Assembly (NCBI GenBank): GCA_034687125.1
Contig: JAQGBZ010000203.1
Span: 1-64,000 of the forward strand
Length of the DNA stretch: 64,000 bases
Origin: Neelides folsomi
Lineage: Eukaryota; Arthropoda; Collembola; Neelipleona; Neelidae
Direction of reading: 5' to 3'
Both the position numbers and the translations under genes were made by a program. The notes under the pieces were generated by a model. The model searched no databases. It saw only the letters and a program-made list of their open reading frames with translations, and was not told where the DNA came from. Numbering within the stretch: position 1 is the stretch's first letter; every line of letters starts with the position of its first letter. Shown in pieces: positions 1-11,300 of this stretch.

Positions 1-345
1 GTGAAGTTCTTGAAATATCCCTTTTAGACGTCCAAGGTTTGGAAGTCTCAACTTTGGAGGGTGAAGTTCTTGAAATATCACTTTTAGACGTCCCAGGTTT
101 GGAAGTCTCAACTTTGGAGGGTGAAGTTCTTGAAATATCCCTTTTAGACGTCCAAGGTTTGGAAGTCTCAACTTTGGAGGGTGAAGTTCTTGAAATATCA
201 CTTTTAGACGTCCCAGGTTTGGAAGTCTCAACTTTGGAGGGTGAAGTTCTTGAAATATCCCTTTTAGACGTCCAAGGTTTGGAAGTTTCAACTTTGGAGG
301 GTGAAGTTCTTGAAATATCCCTTTTAGACGTCCCAGGTTCGGAAG
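1..345 (-). repeat. 60-bp coding tandem repeat with 120-bp higher-order period
   Basis: About 5.7 direct copies of a 60-bp unit run off the left edge. On the minus strand each encodes 20 residues of the form TSKxDISRTSPSKVETSKPx. Copies alternate between two types: one encodes Pro-Trp and Lys-Arg where the other encodes Pro-Gly and Lys-Ser. The units at 1 and 121 are identical, as are those at 61 and 181; the unit at 241 differs from the first by one base. This shows recent amplification of a 120-bp dimer. The unit at 301 is a mosaic that decays into unique sequence. Each unit keeps the frame and has one Thr-Ser-Pro site. Confidence 0.95.
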
Positions 346-3067
346 TATTAAGTTTAGACTTGTTGTTAGTTGATTTAGACATTTTCGAGCTGTGAAGGAT
401 TGCCAATGGAATCTCATCATCAGACATGGAATCAATATTTGTTGAAATGATTTGACTTTTGTCCTTTTGGCTCTTACTCTCTAATCCAATAGTGCTGTTT
501 GATTGTACCTCCAAAATGACCTCCAAACCATGAGATTCAGCTTCAGAATCCTGAGAAGATTGAGAGGATCGAATAATATTTTTGTATATTTCACTCGGAT
601 TTTTTATTCGTTTTTCTCCACTTGAATTGACGGATTTAAGACTTGAAACTGTTGAAATAGAGAAAAATTTGGAGTTTGACGCAAGTGATAGTCCAGTCCG
701 AGTGCGCGATGGTTTCACTGGTGAAATTAGTCGTGATCGGGTGGCTCGAGGAACGGGTGAGTCCGGAGATGAAACATTTGTTTCCCCCATTAAAGCGGCA
801 ATGGCGCTTAGTTCCCTTCTCTTATTGTTAGCCAAATTCCGAAATTGGGGGTTTGGGGTTTTCTTAGACACTTCTTTCTCTTTTGAGACGTACCGTTCAT
901 CGGAAAAAAGATCATCCTCATCCGATGCTGATGAATTGGCTTTGGAATTTGACTTCTTGGACAAATCTTTTTTAGCAACCTTAATTGAGTCATTTTTCTC
1001 CAATTCCTTATCTACGTCTTTATTAATGCTACTTTCTGTAATTTTGTGTGATCGAGTTGAAGTGGTCCTTGAAGTATTTTGTAAACCAGGCGTTGGGTCC
1101 TTTCTTTTCCAATTAGGAGTATTCTCTGATAGTTCATTGCTTTCTGTCTCGTTGTATGCGATTCCAGAAGTCATAGTCATTCTGCCGAAATGTTGATTGG
1201 CTTGTTTGATTGGAACAGGCGTTGAAGTAATACCCGCTCCTGAAATCATTCATCGTTAATTATATAAAAATTAATGAAATAATGATTTTTAATTTTTACG
1301 TAAGATTACCTGATTTATTTAAATCTCCTCTTGAGGGTCTTATATCATCATATTGTTTTTGCGTCGCCTTTGTAGCTACATTGAGCAAAAAATAATTAGC
1401 TAAAGAATTAATAGGTATTTTTAAAATTTTATATAAATACCTTTATTAACTTACAATATCATTAATACTTACTTGCAGCGGAAGGCTTTTTGACGGTTTC
1501 AATTATTTGTCCACTCGTGGATTTGATTTTCTTAATTGGAGTTAGACTCGGAGAATTGGCAGGAATGAACCTTTTAGAAACAGGAGTCGATGTTGCTTTT
1601 TTCGTCTGCTTTTTAGACACTACTTTGTCATAAGAACTAAAGAAAGGAATATTGTGATTGAGATTGTGTAACATTAATGTATTGAATCATTACAATTAAT
1701 TAATTAGTTATTTTCTTACTCGTCAGAAAATGGATCAGGAGACTTTTTCCTTTTTGTTTCCACTCTGAGGATAGACGCTTTTGAACCTTTCGGTGAATTG
1801 ACTTCCAATGACGAGCTTTTGTGTATGCTTTGTGAAGATCGGACGGGCTGTGGACTTTTAGCCAAAGAAATTTTTGGAGAATTTCGTGGTTTAAATGGAG
1901 ACTTCCTTATTGGGGTTCTAATCTTTGATGCAGTCAATATTCTTGGGCTACTGCGTGTCGGAGTTTTCTCTAGTAAAAAGAAAATATCTTATATTATAAT
2001 TATGTATTTGACTTAGAATTTAGAAAAATTGGTAAATATACCAGGTCAGTATTATCTAAGATCACATAGGGTAAATAAAGATATGTAAAAATAACAAAGT
2101 TTCCATGGACACCCCTATGATATTCTTAGATAATAATGACGTATATTTACCAATTTTTCTAAATTCTATAAGTATTATTTAGTAAAACTAATTATAATTT
2201 GTTGTGTAATATGTTCAATAGTTCAATTATAATAAAACAGATTATTCAATAATAAATCAAAATTGTCTTAAAAAACTTACCAAGCCCACTTTTTACCAAG
2301 CTTATATTTCTTGGAGTTTTTAACAAGCTTTGACTCCCTTCCCCTATTATCGTAGAATTCTCATCGCTCGGTTGGCTTTCTTGAGTATTTGGTTGCTTTT
2401 CCACGCTGAGCGAGTAGTCAGTTGTCAGAAGCTCAGCGTCAGAATCATCTTCAGCTAATCTTTGTGAATTTTTTATCTTTGAAATCTCATGAATTTCGGT
2501 GGTATGTCTGGAAGTGGATTTTTTTGGAGAGACGAGAAAGTTAGTATCGTCGGTTGGGAATTTGGCCGGTGGTAACATCTTCATCCCCCTTTCAGCCCTT
2601 GATTGACTGAGCGAAGCATTCCTCAGAGATCCACTCGACTCAATCTCACTCCGTTCAACTTCGACCGGAGGTTGGAATGGGAAATTTTTCTCCATTCCTC
2701 TTTCGAACATGGACTGAGACATTACATTTTCCGAAGAGGAAGAATCCAAATCTTCATTTGAATCTGATACTTTCGACGCCGATAATTTGTTATCGACAGG
2801 AAAGAATTTTTTCATTCCCGAATTAATCCTCGATTGTGATAAGGATTCCTCTTGATCGGTCCCAATCTTTGACGATCTTCGAGACCGAGGCCTAGGCGGT
2901 GGCTTGTATCCAAATTTTTCCATCGCTTTGTGGGCTCTGGAAGTGGAGAGGTCGACGTCTAGATCGTTGTCCGAAGAGAAACCTTCACTTTGTTCTTGCT
3001 CACTCTCTCGGCTCTCTCGACTTTTACGTCGCGACGAGTTGGATCTGCTCTTCTTGTTCTTGTCCAT
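1..3067 (-). CDS. Ser/Lys-rich, repeat-bearing, probably nuclear protein (5 exons seen; C-terminus beyond the left edge)
   Basis: I do not recognise the family. Exons on the minus strand are 3067-2281, 1969-1720, 1636-1473, 1375-1310 and 1239-1 (open at the edge). All junctions are GT-AG and phases agree (1, 2, 1, 1), giving about 835 codons with no stop. The start is the ATG at 3067, reading MDKNKKSRSNSS. Residues 1-35 are a basic/acidic Ser-rich tract. Residues 40-166 hold four spaced copies of a motif like LSQSRxxxxMKK. Exons 2-3 are Lys/Arg-rich with many Ser-Pro and Thr-Pro sites, such as RSSPRILTASKIRTPIRKSP and KSPDPFSDD, which suggests CDK-type phosphorylation and DNA or chromatin binding. 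Exon 5 continues Ser/Lys-rich and enters 20-residue tandem repeats. The protein appears wholly disordered, so a nuclear scaffold or chromosome-associated role is inference only. Long plus-strand frames over 39-395 and 582-1196 are antisense shadows. Confidence 0.8.
2014..2168. mobile_element. Small MITE with ~57-bp terminal inverted repeats, in intron 1 of the left-edge gene
   Basis: The ends are inverted copies of each other: the left arm begins tagaatttagaaaaattgg and the right arm ends with its reverse complement. The match extends, with a few differences and small gaps, through an internal TATTATCTAAGA segment. Both ends begin with TA, consistent with a TA target site as used by Tc1/mariner-type elements. 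There is no coding capacity in the 155 bp. It accounts for half of the 311-bp intron 1 (1970-2280); the other introns of this gene are 70-97 bp. Confidence 0.75.
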
Positions 3068-3413
3068 TCTCAAAGATATAAATTAACACAAATGTTCTTT
3101 TCTATGAACTAGCGCTAATTAGCTAAATACGTTTTGATTTCGTAAGAATAACACCGAAAAAAAGGCCGAAAACGACAGGACGGACCGACGGACTGACGAC
3201 TGACGGAGAAGAAAATAAGAAAGAAAGAAAGAAAAGGCGCTATAATTTCCCCAAATTGGAATGACAGACTTTAGATTGAGATTCGTTAAATGTCTAAATA
3301 CTCCCCGACTAAAGATTCAAGCTCAATAAAGATACCATCTAAAAAGCCTATCAATTTAAATTTACTCAACTAAATTAAAATAATTATTGTATTTTACTTT
3401 TATAATTTAAACA
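3068..3413 (-). promoter_or_regulatory. Upstream/promoter region of the left-edge gene
   Basis: This is the gap between the start codon of the left-edge gene and the stop of the next minus-strand gene fragment. It contains a locally GC-rich stretch at 3173-3207 made of imperfect GAC/GACGG/GACTG copies (gacggaccgacggactgacg) and a short GAAA repeat at about 3214-3236. The GC-rich stretch lies 105-140 bp upstream of the ATG, where a core promoter or 5' UTR would be expected. I see no clear TATA box. Confidence 0.4.
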
Positions 3414-3578
3414 TTAATTAAGCTTCTTAGCGAGAACTGCTGCATAAGTATCTTCAGTAAGCCCTGGGAAAACAATTTGTCCATCCATGAAAATACATTA
3501 TAAATATCAAAATACTTAAAGAATGCCAATTAACTCACCATTATTATAAATACCTTTACCATTAGAATAAATGTAAGT
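3414..3578 (-). CDS. Two small 3'-terminal exons of an unrecognised gene (possibly a broken remnant)
   Basis: On the minus strand, an acceptor (GATAATAG) opens a 40-bp exon, 3578-3539, encoding TYIYSNGKGIYNN. It ends in a good donor (G/GTGAGT). A 75-bp intron ends in TTTTCCCAG, and the last exon, 3463-3414, encodes GLTEDTYAAVLAKKLN then TAA. Phase 1 matches across the junction, and the amino-acid composition looks real rather than random. I could not find convincing upstream exons between 3600 and 4960, and an inverted-repeat structure starts within ten bases of the first acceptor, so the 5' part may have been lost or displaced. An unspliced alternative would read MDGQIVFPGLTEDTYAAVLA. No family is recognised. 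Confidence 0.35.
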
Positions 3579-3586
3579 CTATTATC

Positions 3587-4145
3587 ACTTTTGCCATCAG
3601 ATTAAAAAATCTGCTATTATTTAAAAATCACATTGCCATCACATAATGTAAATGTTACATATATAAGTATTATTGTACTTTAAACATGCCATGCAATATA
3701 AGATATGGAAAAAAGATGTGGATATCGAAAAATATTTACATCAACATGAAACCGTTAAATGGAGATCATTTGAAACGTTCAGAAAAGCCCAATATGCAAG
3801 ATTTGGCCTGTAAGCTACGGTGGATCTTGGGAAACTTCTAAATAAGTTTGACCTTTTTATGTGCAAACATATTGTGATTTCCGCAAGGATGAATCAATTT
3901 ATTTTTTCACCACAAGCTAAAACTGTCCCAAATGGAGAGATGGACAATCATCTAAAGCTAAAAAAGCCCTTCTCGTTCAATATTTTTTACTCATTACTTC
4001 ACTCATTGCTTTGTTTAATTTAATACTAAACTTACAATATTAATATTTTTAATAAAACATATTAATTAAATATAATGGTTAAGACTATTTAATGGCACAA
4101 AGTATTTATTAAATGTTAAGTTGTAATGATTCTGATGGCAAAAGT
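3587..4145. mobile_element. Possible DNA-transposon remnant with TGGCA-rich inverted ends
   Basis: A 15-bp perfect inverted pair, acttttgccatcaga at 3587-3601 and its complement at 4131-4145, encloses about 530 bp of interior. TGCCA motifs are clustered around the left end (near 3523, 3591, 3633, 3686) and TGGCA motifs in the opposite orientation around the right end (near 4093, 4136, 4152, 4173, 4195). Such opposed clusters of subterminal motifs are known from hAT- and Mutator-like elements, where transposase binds them. The true ends may lie outside the listed pair. The interior holds a short plus-strand frame at 3691-3813 (MQYKIWKKDVDIEKYLHQHE...) ending beside a GTAAGC donor-like site; it might be an exon remnant, but I do not recognise it. 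Confidence 0.4.
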
Positions 4146-4963
4146 ACACAATGGCAAAGTGATATTTTCTCATGGCAAAACCTACATTTTCTGTTGGCAT
4201 CAAAATATAAACCAATTCTTAAATATAATGATTTACATTGTTTACAATTTTTTGTAAACAAAGGTATTTCACATCTGATTCATGTTTTAGTGCCAATTTG
4301 TGAAGATTCTGGATACCTGGATAGAAATCTTTTACGTCGGGGGTTTTATTTGTTTGAGTTTGGGATGTTGAATGATTGAGAGTTGTTATCTCAATCCTAA
4401 ACCACGCCCTGTGCCAATTCAACCCTTTTCACATGATCAAGTCATTTGCTAAAATAATAAAATAAACAATTTAGTCATTCCCTACTCCCATTTTTAGTTA
4501 GTTCAATGGCGTAAAATGGAAACTTTAGCAAGATTTGATTAAATTAAGCGTCGATGTTAAGTTAACACCATCGAAAATCAAGCAAAAGGGCCTTTCATTT
4601 AACTTGGTGAGTTTTGTTAAACTTTATAAAATATAAATACAATCCTGCGTGATTAGGTAATCTCTTTTTGAAGAAATGTCTAATATTCGATAAATCGATT
4701 CATCGAACGAACCGAGTTTAAATTGCTTGAATATTTTATGTTAACAAAAACCTTTTGGTTGTTATTTCAACAGAAAACGGGAGCGGAGCTTATGTCACGC
4801 AATTTGGGGTTCGGGTTTATTTGAAAGGAGTCGAACTTGAAATCTTGTAATATCGTCTCGCAAGAACGACTAACGAATATATTATTTTAACATTTATTGG
4901 AAGTTCTCCTTGAAGTTTGCAAACCTTCAAGCAATCATTAAATATTTATTTCGATAATTTGAA
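4146..4963 (+). promoter_or_regulatory. Intergenic/upstream region of the SIAH-ZZ gene
   Basis: No supported gene. It contains the outer TGGCA copies described for the neighbouring element and a 24-bp hairpin-forming palindrome at 4238-4261 (TTGTTTACA, a six-base loop, TGTAAACAA), whose arms match the forkhead core GTAAACA. From about 4700 to 4963 the sequence is the presumed promoter and 5' UTR of the following gene, somewhat GC-richer around 4780-4870. No TATA box or initiator can be assigned with confidence. Confidence 0.4.
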
Positions 4964-6481
<1,518 letters not shown>

Positions 6482-7244
6482 ATTCTCTAATCTCAAATCT
6501 TAAATTGTGAACTGTTTCTTGCTAACTAAAAATCGTGTAAAACAAATATTGTAATAAGTTTACATATTGCAAATACATTTTTACAATTTGGAGTTTTAAA
6601 AAATATATTAAGCAATGCTGTTAAAACTATCAATTATCCATCAAAATCAACGATATTGATGCCTTTATGCCAAGTTGCAAAATTGAGCTATTAATTATCA
6701 ATCTAATTAAGATAATAATGTGCAATTTATCGTTATAAAATCTCGCTAAATCACGTTAATTGTTTGTTGTTATAAGTTTGAATATTACCTCTATAAAAAA
6801 TATGTAAATTAAAAACCAATGAAAATATTCGTATTGTTAAGTACTGTTAATCTTGCACTTCTTTGTATTAATCACATTTCTACTATAAAACCTCAATTCA
6901 AGCAATTTTGTTGTGATAGAATAAATACCAATTGACATTAAATAATTGTGTTTATGTTTCTGCCATTCTCAAGAAAAACTTAATATTCATTATATAATTT
7001 CCTGTCATAATTGTTTGTACTTAATACAAAATATGCTGACTTAATATGATGTATTGATGACTTTGATGATGTATTTAATGTAGCATTTAATGAGCATTTT
7101 GTTTGGTTTATTGTGACATTTTTTTATTAACTCCCGAATATGAGTTATCAGACTAGAGCACCTCGATCTTTTATTTCAATGATAAAATTACATTTCTTAT
7201 TGAATCTAACAAAGGAGGATATTTTACTTTAAAAAACTACGATT
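6482..7244. other. AT-rich convergent intergenic region holding both 3' UTRs
   Basis: This lies between the stop codons of the plus-strand SIAH-ZZ gene and the minus-strand LYRM7 gene, so both 3' UTRs fall here. It is strongly AT-rich. I see no open frame with coding character and no inverted or tandem repeat. A canonical poly(A) signal is visible for LYRM7; none is obvious close behind the SIAH-ZZ stop. Confidence 0.7.
7170..7175 (-). other. Poly(A) signal AATAAA for LYRM7
   Basis: On the minus strand AATAAA lies 70 bases after the LYRM7 stop codon, a normal distance for a short 3' UTR. It is the only canonical hexamer I found in that strand's downstream sequence nearby. Confidence 0.6.
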
Positions 7245-7872
7245 TTAAGCACATGTACAATCAGCACATCGTTCTCGTGCATTTGTGCATTTCACTTGAA
7301 GGTGTTCTTTTCTTATACCTGTAAATAAGAAAAAACGAGATGTAAAGATATAATACATCATAACATCATATCGTATAAATCATCATATATTAATCTTGTT
7401 TATATATGCTCAATTGAAAAATTCATTACCATAAACGTTAGGGCGAACTTCTTTAAGTTGAATAACTTTCTTCGTTAGAATTTCATTTGACTCACTCGCA
7501 ACACCAATGAGATTTTCGATTTCTTTCTCCTCTGTAACAAAACGATGTTTTCGGAATTCATCATTGATGACCTGCCTTACAGCTAAAAGAGAACAAGGAA
7601 TACAAAATGCATTAACTACTAAAAACCAAGAAAATGTTAAAGATATTACAAATAGGATTATTACATTTTAATGCGAATTCATCTTCTAAGAACACCTTTT
7701 GTCTCGTCCTATGAAGTTCTTTAAATACTTGCAATACCTGTAAATATTAAAAAGTTAACAAAAATCTTGTACATCAAATAAATAAACAATTTCATTTTAT
7801 ATAAAAAAAATATCAAAAAATTGTAATTTTAATGACGATTCAGAATATACTTACCTTAAGTCTTGATGCCAT
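7245..7872 (-). CDS. LYRM7: LYR motif-containing protein 7 (complex III Rieske assembly factor) with Cys-rich tail
   Basis: Exons on the minus strand are 7872-7855, 7737-7665, 7582-7430 and 7318-7245; phases 0, 1, 1 and GT-AG introns of 82-117 bp give 105 residues, matching the about 104 of human LYRM7. The N-terminus (MASRLKVLQVFKELHRTRQK) closely follows the human protein, including the LHRTRQ segment of its LYR-type motif. The middle keeps the INDEFRKHR and ILTKKVIQ helices. LYRM7 (yeast Mzm1) is a mitochondrial matrix chaperone that holds the Rieske Fe-S protein before insertion into complex III and links it to the HSC20 cluster-transfer machinery. The last exon ends KCTNARERCADCTCA, with Cys at 92, 99, 102 and 104, which I do not know from the human protein. 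The start is set by homology, as the exon has only six codons. Confidence 0.9.
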
Positions 7873-8300
7873 ATTTATGTCTTTTTAATTCTCTCGAATT
7901 ATGATACTTAATATAAATTGGACTAAAGTAGGGTTTATTGCATAAACGTTACACATTCGTTTAAATGAACATTAAGAGAATCAGTTTCACTCTCAAATAA
8001 ATCTCATTCCATTCATTATTTTATTTACTTCTTCTATTTAATTTAAAACTGTTCAGGAATTTCGCACAGAATAGATTGTATGTTGGTCCTAGTCCAATAA
8101 GCAACTTTCTAATTGAAAGAAACGAAAGCGCTCACTTGTTTTATCCATGGAACAAAGTCAAGAGCAAACTTGATGTAAAGCAACAATCATTTTAAACGCA
8201 TTAAGCTTTTCGAGAAAATATTGCAAAATTGTAACAATATGAAGTACTCCATTTTCAACTTGTCAGTAAAGGGTGAAAAAGCATGAGAATTCCATTTATT
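7873..8300 (-). promoter_or_regulatory. Upstream region of LYRM7
   Basis: AT-rich sequence upstream of the minus-strand LYRM7 start. No open frame, repeat or clear core-promoter element is visible. It marks the end of the compact gene cluster; no supported gene starts within the next 16 kb. Confidence 0.4.
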
Positions 8301-11300
8301 TGTTATAACTCTTTCCATCGTCCTATCGCATATTTAGGCATTGTTGAAAGTTGGTATCTCCCAAAAGATTTTTTGCAATCCATTTAACATTTTGCAAGAT
8401 AATGAGAGGGAGGGTTCCATTGTGAGGTCGTAAGATGAAGTGGAAAGAGCCTTGGAATTGGTGAGCGTATTTGATGATTCGTGCAGCGTGATGCCTCTGG
8501 AGTTCCGTGCTGGGCGGAGGTGCAAAGAGCCGAAAGGTCTTCATCTTATTCACCTCCTCCTTCAATTGCCTGGTAAAAATAAATGAGGATGATGAAATGC
8601 GAAAAAGGGCCGCATGCGGTTTATTATTATGTCTTTCTGACTCCGATCCGCTTCGTCATCCACATCATCGTACTTATTTGGCCCGAGTGCACATGTTGGG
8701 CTACGGAGGACTATCGGATGCCTCTCAGCCGGATTATTCCGTCAAAAGGACTCTTTGAGTGGCAGTCGAGGGAAATGAATGAAACCCGTCAATGGCACAA
8801 ACCCCTTTGAGATTCAGGAATGTCTCTTCACGTTCTTAGATCACCTATTCCTAATCACTCACTCTTCAAATCGGAGGATCTGAGAAGGTGGCAATACCAT
8901 AATTAATGAATCTAATCATACCATAATATTTATTATTAGTAATTATGTATCATTATAAAAAATATAGTGATCCATCATGCAATTTACAATAACCACAATA
9001 TTATAATTACTATACATGATTTTAAAAAATCAGTTCTTTCAAATTCAAAATATTTTTCTCCTTGAATTACAATTCTTTGATTTCTTATTTCAAGTTTACT
9101 TTTGTATAAAGGAAGAGAATGAGAAACTCTTTCAAGTACTAGCATAATTAGTCAAACTTTCTCCATTTAATGACATTTAGAAACCTTTAAGGTTAAACTA
9201 AGGCCTATGTTTAAATACCTTGATTTGGTTGTTTAAAGAATGGACACTTTTAGTATGAAAAACAAAGCAATCCAACTTTTTATAGTAATCCTGTTGAGTA
9301 AAGAAGCCATGAACTTTGAATGTCCTAAAAGAGCTTTTTCACTCTTTTCCTCCAGGATAATTGTGGAGACGGTGTGTAATGGTTTGTGTAACGCGGTGTT
9401 AAACTTGAATGGACCTTCTTTCCATCGAGTCACTTTGGCGTTGCAAATTCCGAAGTTAATAGATTACACTCCGTGAGACAGGGGAAGAAGGCACGGGGAC
9501 TTTGACTTTTCCTTTAAATGCGAAGGAGGGAAACAAAGCCATCACCTGGCTAGCTCCGCTTCTCCACTTCGATTGTGGCCGAGACCAGAACGAGGCAATA
9601 ATAGATAATAGATAAAATGAGGGAGAAATGGCAAATCATCCGACGATTGGATTCTACTGGATTGTATCTCTGGATTGTATCTCGCTCCTCCCTCTCCTTC
9701 GGAAGAATGGGAAACGATGGGTGATGGGCGATTAAATGGGTTCGATTGTTAAATTGACTCTTAGTCCCGAAAGAACAACCATTCTCCTCCTTAAAAATCA
9801 TTCTCAGAGCAGATGGCCAAATTCAATGATTCCACTCGTTTTTTGAATCAAATGAATTAATGGTGGTTGAAGTGGGGATTGTGTTGGATGGAATCTTTGG
9901 AATTACCAAGTGACTTTGGTGGCAGACTGCCGAGAATCTTAGTTCTGAGAGAAGAATGGAAATCTCACCCCACCTGGAACTGGATTAATCAAGGCATTGA
10001 ATTTATTTAATTTATAGCGCCCATTACATCTCAATCAATTATTGATGCTACATTGTTGAGCCACACTTTTATTCTCCTCGGGTTCTTCATTCCATTTCAA
10101 AGCCAACCCTTCGCTTCCCAATTGACTCTCAAAGAATAATGGGGAAAGAATTGGAGTTCTCTCATTCATATGCAAACATTTGATTCACGCTCATCGGCAC
10201 TCGACTGCTTTCTCAATCTTGGCAGCCCCCGTCTGATTCTCATGCAATTCCTCCCCATTACAACTTTTTTACGATTCTGTTTGCCAAATGGCTCAATGCG
10301 CGGTGAGAACATAAATTTTAATCATTCGCATTCTTAATAATAGGCGAAATTATAGGCGAACAAAGAAACTCACTTTTATCGTTCCTAACAATTAGGGTAC
10401 ATACAATACAAGTACTCGTACAATCTAACATTCTTTCATTTTATTACAATTTAGACTGTTTCATAAGATTATTCACCCACATAGAATTTTTATAGCAAAA
10501 GCATAGACTTCATAGACATAATAAAAAAGCATTCATTTCATAGACGTTGAACTTCCTGTTAATGAAAAATGAAAAGTTAATAAAGTTCTAACAGTAGCAT
10601 TTGGGATCCAATTGTTATAGGAAATGGAATGAGAAAAATATCCCCATTCGACTTTTCCAGAAGCATAATCATTCAATTACTCATTTGGCTTCATGTGGAG
10701 ACTTCAAGCTGATTCAATTTTGAAAAAGCTTCTCAATTAAGATAGAGAAATATGGAAGTTATGGAACGACCGTCCCGCACCGTGTTTTCCAATTGCTTTT
10801 TTGACCGAATGAATTGAAATGTAGAGCGAGGGCGGAAGCGGCCCATCATTTTCCCAATCCAATTCGGAGGAGGAGAAAGGGGGTGAATTGGTGTGTGCTG
10901 TGAGGGCCGTTGTAGGTGGCGAACCCGAGCCTTGGCCAGCAAACAAGGAGGGGGGAGACGGCCACCGGCCGGTAAGAGTGATTGAAACATAGGGACTAAA
11001 TGCCCCGTCCCGGTCATTGTTGTGATGTTGAATGGGCAATAGAGCTGTTGGCTCTAAAAGGGTCGCTTTCTGGTCAGGAGCCGGTGCTCGTTTTGGCAAT
11101 TCCCAATTCCATTTTATGATCCTTCAGACAGCGGTGTGTATGGAGAAGATACATTCTAAGAACTTTGTCCTTTGTTCACAAGGAATTGCCTGTGTATTTT
11201 CCTCCTCCGACCCCCTGGAAAATCTCTTTATGACTCTCCTACTTGGGGTGTGATGGATGACCCAACTGTTGTCGTGTGAGCAACTGACACTTTACCTCGC

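Noticed and set aside
39-395. 118-codon plus-strand frame of LEGEVLEISLLDVPG repeats
   Set aside because: It is the antisense of the minus-strand coding repeat; the minus frame continues through five spliced exons with matching phases, while the plus frame has no such context.
582-1196. 204-codon plus-strand frame
   Set aside because: Antisense to exon 5 of the left-edge gene, whose Ser/Lys-rich codons leave the opposite strand open. No domain and no splice context of its own.
3691-3813. 40-codon plus-strand frame ending beside GTAAGC
   Set aside because: Plausible composition, but no family match, no neighbouring exon, and it sits inside the suspected transposon; not strong enough to call a gene.
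10737-11099. 120-codon Pro-rich minus-strand frame
   Set aside because: The Pro/Ser richness comes from a local GGAG-rich stretch; no domain and no splice context.
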